A stretch of DNA of 64,000 bases. Origin: Clostridia bacterium. GTDB lineage: Bacteria > Bacillota > Clostridia > Christensenellales > SZUA-584. Positions 24,465 to 33,500 of this stretch are shown piece after piece. The position numbers and the translations under genes were made by a program. The number at the start of each line of letters is the position of its first letter. Positions within the stretch are counted from its first letter, which is position 1. Under the pieces are notes generated by a model that had not been told where the DNA came from, ran no database searches, and was given only the letters and a program-made list of their open reading frames with translations. The stretch covers positions 62,001 through 126,000 of the forward strand of contig QKIQ01000044.1 of NCBI GenBank assembly GCA_003249555.1, in the 5' to 3' direction.

Positions 24465-26168
24465 ATGCAGAAACAGAATTATATGACGATAGACGGGATT
24501 CCCGTGGAAATAAACGGAGAGAAGAATCTGCTGGAGCTGATACGCAAGGTCGGCATCGAGCTGCCCACATTCTGCTACCATTCGGAGCTGTCCGTTTACG
24601 GCGCGTGCCGAATGTGCATGGTGGAAGACGAGTGGGGCGGTATGCAGGCCTCCTGCTCCACGCCACCCAAGGCGGGCATGACGGTGCATACCAACACACA
24701 GCGCCTGCGCAAATACCGGAAAATGATATTGGAGCTTCTGCTCGCCAACCACTGCCGCGACTGCACCACATGCAGCCAGAACGGCAAATGCCGTTTGCAG
24801 GAGCTTGCCGTTCAGTTCAACATCGACCGTGTGCGTTTTACCAATCGCAAGCAGCAGCCCATTGTGGACGATTCGTCGCTGTGCATATCTCGAGACGAGA
24901 GCAAATGTATACTCTGCGGCGACTGCGTGCGCATGTGCAGCGAGATCCAGAACGTGGGCGCGATCGATTTTGCGCGCCGCGGCTCAAAGATGACGATCAG
25001 CACGGCGTTTGGTATTCCCATGGCAGAATCGAACTGCGTGGGATGCGGACAGTGTGCGGCGGTTTGTCCCACAGGCGCCATCGTGGTCAAAAACGATATG
25101 CCGCATGTTTGGAAAGCGCTCAGCGATCCGGATATAAAAGTTGTGGCGCAGATCGCGCCTGCGGTGCGCGTGGCGGTCGGAAAGGAGCTGGGGCTATCGG
25201 AAGGCGATAACGAGATGGGGCGTGTTGTGGCAGCGCTGCGGCGGCTCGGTTTCAACGAGGTGTTCGACACCTCCACGGGTGCGGACTTGACTGTGCTTGA
25301 AGAAGCGGGCGAACTCATCAAAAAGCTGGAAGACGGAAAGCCGCTGCCGCTTTTCACCTCGTGCTGCCCCGCGTGGGTGTCATATTGCGAGAAGAATTAC
25401 CCGGAGCTGCTTAGCCATGTGTCCACATGCCGCTCGCCCATGCAGATGTTTGCGTCTGTCATTAAGCAGCAGTATGCGACATCCAGCAAACGCGTGGTGC
25501 ATGTGGCGGTGATGCCCTGCACAGCCAAGAAATTCGAGGCCGCGCGGGACGAATTCAAAATCGGCGGCATCGCGCAGGTGGATCATGTGCTCACCACGCA
25601 GGAGCTGATTCGAATGATAAAGGAGGCGGGCCTTGTGTTTTCGGAGCTGGAGCCCGAAGCGGTGGATATGCCGTTTGGTGCGGTGACGGGCGCGGGTGTG
25701 ATATTCGGCGTGACGGGCGGCGTGACCGAAGCGGTCATGCGCTATGTCTCATCCGACAAGTCGGCAGGGGCGCTGCGCGCGATGGCGTTTAACGGCGTGC
25801 GCGGTATGGAAGGTGTGAAGGAGGCCGCCGTCAAATACGGCGACAAGCAGCTCAAGGTGGCTGTGGTGAGCGGTCTGAAAAACGCTGATGAGCTGATACG
25901 GAAAATAAAATCGGGCACGCACTACGACCTGGTGGAAGTGATGGCGTGCCCCGGCGGCTGCGTGAACGGCGCGGGACAGCCATCCGGTACGCATGAAGAT
26001 GCGGCGTTGCGCGGCAAAGCGCTGTACCGCGCAGACAGAATGAGTAATATCAAACGTTCCGAGGAAAACCCACTGATGCTTTCGCTGTACAGCGGGTTGC
26101 TCAAGGGCCGTGTACATGAGCTGCTGCATGTTCATTATCAGGGCAAAGGAGGCTGCGATCATGATTGA
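24465..26168 (+). CDS. hydA: [FeFe] hydrogenase catalytic subunit HydA
   Basis: A 567-residue H2-forming subunit. N-terminal [2Fe-2S] cysteines at about 37, 48, 51 and 64; the His96/Cys100/103/109 [4Fe-4S] site; two ferredoxin clusters at ~148-158 and 191-201. The H-cluster motifs are canonical: TSCCPAW at 298-304, MPCTAKKFE, and EVMACPGGCVNG. So unlike the HydS-like protein this one should be a fully active hydrogenase. It follows HydB with a three-base gap and overlaps the last gene of the operon by eight bases. Confidence 0.96.
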   Translation: MQKQNYMTIDGIPVEINGEKNLLELIRKVGIELPTFCYHSELSVYGACRMCMVEDEWGGMQASCSTPPKAGMTVHTNTQRLRKYRKMILELLLANHCRDCTTCSQNGKCRLQELAVQFNIDRVRFTNRKQQPIVDDSSLCISRDESKCILCGDCVRMCSEIQNVGAIDFARRGSKMTISTAFGIPMAESNCVGCGQCAAVCPTGAIVVKNDMPHVWKALSDPDIKVVAQIAPAVRVAVGKELGLSEGDNEMGRVVAALRRLGFNEVFDTSTGADLTVLEEAGELIKKLEDGKPLPLFTSCCPAWVSYCEKNYPELLSHVSTCRSPMQMFASVIKQQYATSSKRVVHVAVMPCTAKKFEAARDEFKIGGIAQVDHVLTTQELIRMIKEAGLVFSELEPEAVDMPFGAVTGAGVIFGVTGGVTEAVMRYVSSDKSAGALRAMAFNGVRGMEGVKEAAVKYGDKQLKVAVVSGLKNADELIRKIKSGTHYDLVEVMACPGGCVNGAGQPSGTHEDAALRGKALYRADRMSNIKRSEENPLMLSLYSGLLKGRVHELLHVHYQGKGGCDHD

Positions 26169-26412
26169 AGTCAGCGTTTGCATCGGGAGCTCGTGCCATT
26201 TAAAGGGCGCGTACAACGTGATTCAGATATTTCAGCAAGCGATTGAAGATCACCAGCTGCATGAGCGCGTGGCGCTGAAAGCCACGTTTTGCATGAAGCA
26301 GTGCCGAAACAAAGGCGTGATGGTGCAGGTGGGAAGCGAGAAACACAGCGTGACGCCGGAGATGGCACGGCGTTTCTTTGCCGACAGCATACTGCCGCTT
26401 GCGACTGTATAA
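26161..26412 (+). CDS. Small thioredoxin-like [2Fe-2S] protein (second copy)
   Basis: An 83-residue paralogue of the protein at 18968-19249; both start with VC-GSSCHLKG. The third and fourth cysteines are in FCMKQC. ATG 26161 has AAAGGAGG and overlaps hydA by eight bases. It is the last gene of the seven-gene operon. Confidence 0.82.
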   Translation: MIEVSVCIGSSCHLKGAYNVIQIFQQAIEDHQLHERVALKATFCMKQCRNKGVMVQVGSEKHSVTPEMARRFFADSILPLATV

Positions 26413-26439
26413 CACAACTTATTCATATATCTCTCTTAG

Positions 26440-26480
26440 CAAGGTATCACATGTTCATACGTGGGGTGCCTTGTTTTTTT
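26440..26480 (+). terminator. Terminator of the hydrogenase operon
   Basis: CAAGG (26440-26444) pairs with CCTTG (26469-26473); the stem continues inward with G-U pairs to ~13 bp. Seven T residues follow. Confidence 0.85.
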
Positions 26481-26561
26481 GATATCTGCTGGGACGCCAA
26501 AAAGCAACGCTCAAAATAATATTGCATATGATAATCATATAAGTATGGGGGCGTGTCATTC

Positions 26562-26900
26562 GTGGCTGACAAAATCGTTGTGCGTTTAAAATCTAAGAAG
26601 CTCGACTACTACCGGCAGGATAAGCTTTACAAAACCTATTCGGTGGCGGTGGGCAAGCCGCTGACGCCGACACCCAAAGGCAGCTTTACGGTTATCAACA
26701 AGGCACTGAACCCCGGCGGACCGTACGGCACCAGATGGATGGGGCTTTCCAAGCCGCATATTGGGATTCACGGCACCAACAACCCCGCGTCGATCGGAAA
26801 AGCTGCGTCTAAGGGCTGCATCCGCATGCACAACAAAGACGTAGAAGAACTTTTTGGTATGGTGACGATCGGCACGCGGGTGAGGATTGTGAATGAATGA
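26562..26900 (+). CDS. Short L,D-transpeptidase (YkuD domain only)
   Basis: A 112-residue YkuD-fold enzyme. The active-site signature [12 protein letters not shown]...SKGCIRMHN carries the catalytic Cys with the His and Arg partners. No signal peptide or LysM domain is present, a compact form common in Clostridia and linked with spore or cell-wall work. The GTG at 26562 is preferred because GGGGG lies about ten bases upstream and homologues start with xADKI; a GTG at 26553 is possible. Confidence 0.85.
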   Translation: MADKIVVRLKSKKLDYYRQDKLYKTYSVAVGKPLTPTPKGSFTVINKALNPGGPYGTRWMGLSKPHIGIHGTNNPASIGKAASKGCIRMHNKDVEELFGMVTIGTRVRIVNE

Positions 26901-27164
26901 TATCTGGGTTGTTTTAGGGGGAGAATGGGGAAAAAGAAAAAGATATTTAGCAACTATATTTGCTGATCATTATAATAGATAATATTAATTGCCATTTATT
27001 AAGAAGCAGTTATAACCTTTTGCGAGGGTAAAGACACTAATAAATAAAGACGATATGCAAAAGGAGGAATCGATACGAACACCTTGTCTTAGTTATATGC
27101 ATACATACAAGCCCTTCGTCACACATACACATGTAACAAGTCTGTACAAAGGGGGAGCAAGTGT

Positions 27165-27413
27165 ATGAAGGAGTATATCGAAGACAGGGTGCAGCGCATT
27201 GCCGAATATGTGATGGAAAGCGGCGCGACGGTTCGCCAAGCGGCCAAGACTTTCGGCACCAGCAAAAGCACAGTACACAAGGATTTAACGGAACGTCTCA
27301 CCGCCATCTCGCCGGCTATGGCCAAGGCTGTGGGGGAGGTGCTCAAAAAGAACAAGGAAGAAAGACACATCCGCGGCGGCAATGCCACGCGGTTGAAATA
27401 TAAGAGCCAGTGA
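27165..27413 (+). CDS. spoIIID: Sporulation transcription factor SpoIIID
   Basis: An 82-residue helix-turn-helix regulator of mother-cell genes in sporulation. The N-terminal part MKEYIEDRVQRIAEYV and the recognition helix SKSTVHKDLTERL are diagnostic, and the basic C-terminal tail is present. AAAGGGGG precedes the ATG. A CATACAAG at 27104-27111 resembles a SigE -10 element, in keeping with mother-cell expression. The usual neighbours spoIIQ and mreB are absent. Confidence 0.94.
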   Translation: MKEYIEDRVQRIAEYVMESGATVRQAAKTFGTSKSTVHKDLTERLTAISPAMAKAVGEVLKKNKEERHIRGGNATRLKYKSQ

Positions 27414-27431
27414 GGGAGGAGCCCAAGCGCG

Positions 27432-27460
27432 TTGCCTAAAGGTCAAAGGTGAGGTATAAT
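27432..27460 (+). promoter_or_regulatory. Promoter of the small membrane protein at 27490
   Basis: TTGCCT (27432-27437), 17-bp spacer, TATAAT (27455-27460). Confidence 0.65.
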
Positions 27461-27489
27461 ACGGGCAAAACTGTTTGTAAGGGGAATTT

Positions 27490-27834
27490 ATGCGAAAGAC
27501 GGAAATCGGCCTTGGCATGGCCGCGGGAATAACGGGTGTTGTGCTTGCGGTGCTGTCAATGTTCTCGGTGCTGCCCTATTCGGCTAAGGATATCATCATG
27601 CCGCACGACGCGGTAAGCGTGCAGACCTGCGCGATCATACTTCTTGCGGCCAATGTGTTGGGTATTGCGGGCGCGGTGGTCGTGAAGTGGCATCATGTGG
27701 CGGGTTCCGTGATGATGACACTGGTGATGTTCATCGTGCTGATATGCGGGTTTCCATGGCAGTCTGTCACTGCTGTGCTCTATATCATCAGCGTCGTGCT
27801 GGCAATGGTGCCGGTCAAAAACGAACAAATATAG
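27490..27834 (+). CDS. Small four-helix membrane protein, DUF4064-like
   Basis: A 114-residue integral membrane protein with four hydrophobic segments and a short loop after the first. It begins MRKTEIGLGMAAGITG, similar in layout to DUF4064 proteins. It has AAGGGGAATTT upstream and its own promoter. Function unknown. Confidence 0.6.
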   Translation: MRKTEIGLGMAAGITGVVLAVLSMFSVLPYSAKDIIMPHDAVSVQTCAIILLAANVLGIAGAVVVKWHHVAGSVMMTLVMFIVLICGFPWQSVTAVLYIISVVLAMVPVKNEQI

Positions 27835-28199
27835 CAGGAGACGCCTATGATACTCGTGAAGGCACGCTTGGCTACAGCCCGCGTTCGCTCGAACAAACGA
27901 TTGCGGGACACGGTTAAGTGGCACTGTGAAGCTGCTGCACAATGAGCTGTTTTCAAGAATCAAATAATAATGACGCTGCTAGCCGTTATGTACCGGGATA
28001 TGCCTGATAAACAGCTTTTTTATTTACCTGGATACAAGAAAAAACTAAAGAATAACGAGAATAATCCGATATATAAAGAAGAACGTATGCCGTTATATTG
28101 AGTTAATTCTTTTTTTATATATTTATTGCAAAGTGATGACAAGACTGCAGGATTTTTGACCAATTGTCATTATTCTTGTGGCTGATTTTCATGGTTCGA
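27835..28199. other. Intergenic region with only micro-ORFs
   Basis: No convincing gene. A 32-codon frame at 27847-27945 has a GGAG site, and a 43-codon frame at 27970-28101 (LFYLPGYKKKL) has none. Both may be chance or gene remnants. The 28100-28190 stretch is AT-rich. Confidence 0.4.
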
Positions 28200-28237
28200 A
28201 CTAATGATTATGTTCGTAATAATTAGTCGACTATAAT
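28200..28237 (+). promoter_or_regulatory. Chemoreceptor promoter with inverted repeat
   Basis: ACTAATGATTA-TGTTCG-TAATAATTAGT (28200-28227) is an 11+11 inverted repeat with one mismatch. It overlaps the likely -35 (TTATGT, 28208-28213) and ends just before TATAAT (28232-28237), so a repressor could block this promoter. Confidence 0.5.
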
Positions 28238-28261
28238 AAACGCGGAGGCACAATACCAATT

Positions 28262-30499
28262 ATGAAACAACTCAGGAAAAAGAAACAGAGCACCGAAATG
28301 GGCATTGAACGCGCCGAACAACAGGAGACTGTTCAGGATTTTTCTATTGAAACGGTTGGAGAACAGGCTAAAAAAACACAGTCCGCCGATAAGGTGAAAA
28401 GAAAGAAAAATAAAAAAGACAGAAAACGCAAAGCATCTATATTTAGAAACATGAAAATCGCACCGAGGCTGCTGCTTGGGTTTCTTATCATTGCGCTTTT
28501 ATGCGCAGGAATGGGCATCTATGTTGCCACAAACGCGAAAGAGCTTGGCGATACGGTCACTGAAATGTATGAGGATATGCTGCTGCCTGTCCGATCGGTG
28601 GCCTCACTGGCTGATACTTTCAACGAAGGGTGTATTCTTTTAAGACAGGCGTTGCTGGCTGATGAAGATAACACGACGGTATATTTAGCATCAATGAAGA
28701 CAAAAGCCGGTGCGTATACATCTTCACTTTATATGCTAGAGTCACTGGCAGCTGATGACGCACAAGAATCCTATCAGGTTTTAAAAACAACCTACGAAGA
28801 ATACTGGGTCTTATATCAGGACGCGATGGTGAAGATTGAAGCGGGCAATAAAGCAGAAGTGCTGGATGATCTCATGCACTTCAGAGATCTCAGACTCGCT
28901 GAAGAAGATGTATCAGCAGCAATCAACGATTTTAAATATAAAACCACAGAGAATGCGACGTCGGCTGCGAGAATCAGCAAAGAGACAGCATCTCAAGTCT
29001 TCATAATTACGATAGGTGCAGCGGCGGCAGCGCTTATCTTATCAGTCGTAATTGGAACAATGACGGCCAGAGGATTTAGCCGCCCACTCAAGAGACTGGC
29101 GGCTAACGTCAAACGCCTTGCCGCGGGCGAAACGGATTTTGAGCTTTCAGAGGCCTCCAGCAAGGATGAAATTGGTGAGATGCGTGATGCTGTCAGTACC
29201 ATTTTGGGAGCCGTTAAGGAACTGGAAAGCGATACGGATATGCTCATCGGAGCGGTCATGGAAGGCCGGCTGAGCGTACGCGCCGATGCCGGAAAGCATC
29301 AGGGAACTTACAGAAGAATCGTCGAAGGTATTAATTCAACGCTGGACGCGACGATTGAACCTATCAAAGAGTCCGCAGGGGTTCTGAGCAAAATCTCACA
29401 AGGCAATCTCGATGTGAGCGTGGCAGGTGATTTTAAGGGCGACTTTGCGCTTATTAAAGATGCGCTTAACAGCACGACGGAGACATTAAAACGCTATATC
29501 GATGAGATGACGCATATCCTTGGCAGTATTGCGGGCGGCGATATGACAGTCAGCATCACATCCGAATTCAAGGGCAGCTTTTCAGCGCTTAAGGAATCAC
29601 TCAATCAAAGCATAGAATCCTTTGACAGCGTATTGACTGAAATTGATACGGCGGCGACGCAGGTTGCATCCGGAACCAGACAAGTGTCGGACGGCAGCCA
29701 GACAATATCTCAGGGAGCGACAGAACAGGCAAGCGAAATCGAACAATTGACATCCACGATCACACAGATTGCGGCACAGACAAGTCAGAACGCTAAGAAT
29801 GCCGACAGCGCCAATGTACTTGTGGAAACGGCCAAGAACGATGCGGCATCCGGCAACAGTCAGATGGAAGAGATGCAGCAGGCAATGGAGAAGATTAAAG
29901 ATTCGTCTGAAAATATTTCAAAGATCATCAAGGTGATAGACGATATTGCCTTCCAGACAAACATACTCGCGCTCAATGCGGCAGTGGAGGCGGCGAGAGC
30001 CGGCGTACACGGCAAAGGATTTGCTGTTGTGGCTGAAGAAGTCAGAAATCTTGCAGGTAGAAGTGCGCAGGCGGCCAAAGAGACCACAGAACTGATCGAG
30101 AATTCAATCGCCATTGTGGGTTCGGGCACGAAGATTGCGGATAAAACGGCCGATGCGCTCTCAAACATTGTGGCTGGCGTGGAAAAAGCGGCGGATCTGG
30201 TGGCTCAAATTGCAGTAGCGTCAAACGAGCAGGTTACGGGGATTGCGCAAGTCAACAACAGTATTGATCAGATGTTAAGCGTTGTGCAAACGAACTCTGC
30301 GACGTCCGAAGAAACGGCGGCTGCCAGTGAAGAACTTTCGAGTCAGGCGGAGATGCTGCGCGATATGGTGGCCAAATTCATTCTCAAAAACAAGAGCGAA
30401 GCTGCTATCAATAAAGCGGAAGCAGTGAAAGCCATTCCAAAAGCCAATATGGCAGAAGGCACAATTGTGCTGGACGACGACGACTTCGGCAAATATTAA
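28262..30499 (+). CDS. Methyl-accepting chemotaxis protein
   Basis: A 745-residue transmembrane chemoreceptor. An unusual ~62-residue charged cytosolic extension precedes TM1 (about 70-92). A four-helix sensor domain follows to TM2 (~243-267), then HAMP and a further HAMP-like stretch to about 450, and the signalling helices with the hairpin tip [20 protein letters not shown]. No CheR-docking pentapeptide ends the protein. The ribosome site (GGAGG) is about 14 bases from ATG, farther than usual, so the true start may differ. Confidence 0.92.
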   Translation: MKQLRKKKQSTEMGIERAEQQETVQDFSIETVGEQAKKTQSADKVKRKKNKKDRKRKASIFRNMKIAPRLLLGFLIIALLCAGMGIYVATNAKELGDTVTEMYEDMLLPVRSVASLADTFNEGCILLRQALLADEDNTTVYLASMKTKAGAYTSSLYMLESLAADDAQESYQVLKTTYEEYWVLYQDAMVKIEAGNKAEVLDDLMHFRDLRLAEEDVSAAINDFKYKTTENATSAARISKETASQVFIITIGAAAAALILSVVIGTMTARGFSRPLKRLAANVKRLAAGETDFELSEASSKDEIGEMRDAVSTILGAVKELESDTDMLIGAVMEGRLSVRADAGKHQGTYRRIVEGINSTLDATIEPIKESAGVLSKISQGNLDVSVAGDFKGDFALIKDALNSTTETLKRYIDEMTHILGSIAGGDMTVSITSEFKGSFSALKESLNQSIESFDSVLTEIDTAATQVASGTRQVSDGSQTISQGATEQASEIEQLTSTITQIAAQTSQNAKNADSANVLVETAKNDAASGNSQMEEMQQAMEKIKDSSENISKIIKVIDDIAFQTNILALNAAVEAARAGVHGKGFAVVAEEVRNLAGRSAQAAKETTELIENSIAIVGSGTKIADKTADALSNIVAGVEKAADLVAQIAVASNEQVTGIAQVNNSIDQMLSVVQTNSATSEETAAASEELSSQAEMLRDMVAKFILKNKSEAAINKAEAVKAIPKANMAEGTIVLDDDDFGKY

Positions 30500-30512
30500 C
30501 CACGAAAACACT

Positions 30513-30549
30513 TTGGCGCTCTGGGCACTCCGGGGCGCCTTTTGTTTTG
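30513..30549 (+). terminator. Terminator after the chemoreceptor
   Basis: GGCGC (30515-30519) pairs with GCGCC (30535-30539), extended by inner C-G pairs, then TTTTGTTTT. Confidence 0.7.
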
Positions 30550-30568
30550 CTCTATAGAATATGATGAA

Positions 30569-33500
30569 TTATCTGCTCGGTTTGCTCTTATTATCGTGTG
30601 CAAGCGAGAGCATGAGTTTAATGCGGTTGAGTTGGTTTACTTCGCTTGCGCCCGGGTCATAATCAATAGCAACGATATTGGCTTCAGGGAAGCGCGTGCG
30701 TATGGCTTGTATGACGCCTTTGCCCACGATATGGTTGGGCAGACACGCAAAAGGCTGTACGCATACGATACCATCAGCGCCTTCTTTAAGCAGCTCCGCC
30801 ATTTCACCTGTTAAGAACCAGCCTTCACCCGTTTGATTGCCTATAGATAAGAACTCTGCCGCGGCACGGGCTTTTTCATCGATGAACGACGGTGCGGAGA
30901 ACCGTTTGCTCTGGTTTAACACTTTACGCATCAGCTTGCGTGAGCGCTCAATCACCGATACTGCGAAGCTGCCAAAATGCATAAACAGCTTCGGCCGTCC
31001 AAGCTTTTCATATTTGAAGCCGGTATTGTAAGCACAGTACAGCAAAAAGTCAATAAGATCAGGCACCTTAACCTCGGCACCCTCTTCCTCAAGCACCTTG
31101 ACGATCTGGTTGTTGGCGGTGGGGTGGTATTTTACCAGTATCTCGCCAACCACGCCGATCACGGGCTTTTTCTCATCGGTGACGGGAATATTATCGAACT
31201 CATTGACCATTTCTACGATATGACGGCGATATTTTCGCTTGTGAAAGTTTTTAATATCCGTCAGGGCAATATCACGCCATTTTTCATACATGGCTTGTGT
31301 GTCGCCCGCAGCCATCTCGTAAGGACGTGTGGCAAGCGTCAGCCGATTGAGCAGATCGCCGTATATCATGCCGCGCATTGCCCGACGCAGCATGGGCAGT
31401 GTGATTTTAAAGCCTGGGTGTCTCTCAAGGCCTGAGGCACTCAGAGAAATGACGGGGATATGGCTAAAGCCCGCGTCTTTGAGCGCCTTGCGAATAAACC
31501 CGATGTAGTTGGATGCCCGGCAGCCGCCGCCTGTCTGCGTGATGATGCAAGCAAGTTTGTCCGTGTTGTAACGCCCGGATTTGACCGCTTCGATAAGCTG
31601 TCCTGTGACGATGATGGACGGATAGCAGGCATCGTTGTTGACGTATTTTAACCCTTCATCAACAGCAGCTGTATCCACAGAGGGAAGCAGTTCGAAACGG
31701 TAGCCAGAAGACTCAAACGTGGCGCGCAGAAAATCAAAGTGGATGGGAGACATCTGCGGCGAGAGTATGGTGTAGTCTTTCTTCATGACCTTCTCAAAGA
31801 CGACCTTTTTATACGCGTAAGCACGCTGTTTGACGGCATCCGCAATATCGCGGATGACACGTCTCTTTTTGCGCTCAGCCACAGCTGCGGCGAGCGAACG
31901 TAAACGGATGCGAATCGCGCCTGTGTTGTTGATTTCATCAATTTTAAGCAGCGTATATATCTTGCCGTAAGCTTCTAATATTTCCTGTGTCTGGTCGGTG
32001 ACCACCGCATCCAGCCCGCATCCGAATGAGTTAAGCTGCACGAGCTCCAGACCCTCCGTCCGTCCCGCAAGATGAGCGGCGGCATAGATTCGTGTATGGA
32101 ACATCCACTGGTCGAGCACGCGCAGCGGCTTGTACTCACCAAGATGCGCAACGCTCTGTTCGGTCAGCACAGCGAACCCGAGCGATGTGATAATGGACGA
32201 AATTCCGTGATTGATCTCCGGATCGATATGGTACGGGCGGCCGCCGAGAATGATGGCCTGCATCTCGCCGTGTTTGACTTTGGCCATGATACTCTCGCCT
32301 TCGCGGCGGATATCGCTCTGGAAGTTGAGCTTTTCCTTCCAAGCGGCCCTTGCGGCGCGCTTCACCTCAGACGCGGGGATATGAGAAAACTCTTCCACCA
32401 GCCTTTTTGTAAGGCGGTTGATGGTGTCCATCGGCAGGAAGGGCATCAGAAAAGACACGCCGTTTTCCTTGATTTCAGGCATGTTGTTTTTTATGTTTTC
32501 CGCGTATGACGTGACGATGGGACAGTTATAGTTGTTGGCGGCTTTTTTCTGCTCCTTCTTTTCGTAGGGCACACACGGAAAGAATATCGTTTTGACGCCG
32601 CTGTCAACAAGCTTACGCACCGCGCCGTGAGCAAGCTTGGCCGGATAACACAGCGATTCGGACGGGATGCTTTCAATACCCGCCGTATAGACGCTGCGTG
32701 TGGACCGGGGAGAAAGCTCCACGCGGTAAGACAGCTCAGTGAAGAAGGTGTGCCAGAACGGATAGTTTTCGTAAATACCCAGCACGCGCGGGATGCCGAT
32801 GCGTCCGCGTTTGGCATCGCTTTCGTCAAGCGGCCGGTACTGGAACAGCCGTTTGTAGGTATAGTTGTACATGTCCGGCAGAGAATGGCTGGTATTGGCA
32901 GTGCTTTGTCCGCTGCCGCGTTCGCATCTGTTGCCCGATATGAATTTGCGACCGTCGCCGAAATGGCTGACGGTAAGACGGCAGTTGTTTTCACACCGAC
33001 CGCAACGCGCATATGATTGTGTGATGTGCATGGCATCAAGCGCTTCGCTTGAAAGAATTGACGATACCGCTTCTTCCGGACAGCGTTTTTTGGCGATCAG
33101 CGCCGCGCCATAAGCCCCCATGAGCCCGGCAATGGCAGGACGCACCACCTCGCGGCCCGAGAGTAGCTCAAACGCGCGCAGCACGGCGTCGTTCAAAAAA
33201 GTTCCGCCCTGAACAACCACATTTTTGCCAAGCTCATCAGGATTTTTGAGCTTGATGACTTTGTAGAGTGCATTTTTTATGACGGAATACGACAGCCCCG
33301 CCGAGATGCCGCCCAGCGTCGCGCCTTCCTTTTGCGCCTGACGCACTTTGGAATTCATAAACACCGTGCATCGGCTGCCCAAATCGACAGGCTGCGGTGC
33401 GAACAGTGCATGCTTGGTAAAATTCTGTATTGAGCAGGACAGCGAAGCCGCAAAGGTTTCAAGAAATGATCCGCATCCGGACGAGCACGCTTCGTTAAGT

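Noticed and set aside
23363-24466. 367-codon minus-strand frame
   Set aside because: Antisense to hydB; the Ser/Pro-rich product is a shadow of a GC-rich coding frame.
27098-27168. 23-codon frame just upstream of SpoIIID
   Set aside because: No ribosome site at its ATG. The AAAGGAGG at 27060 is too far from it, and the peptide looks random.
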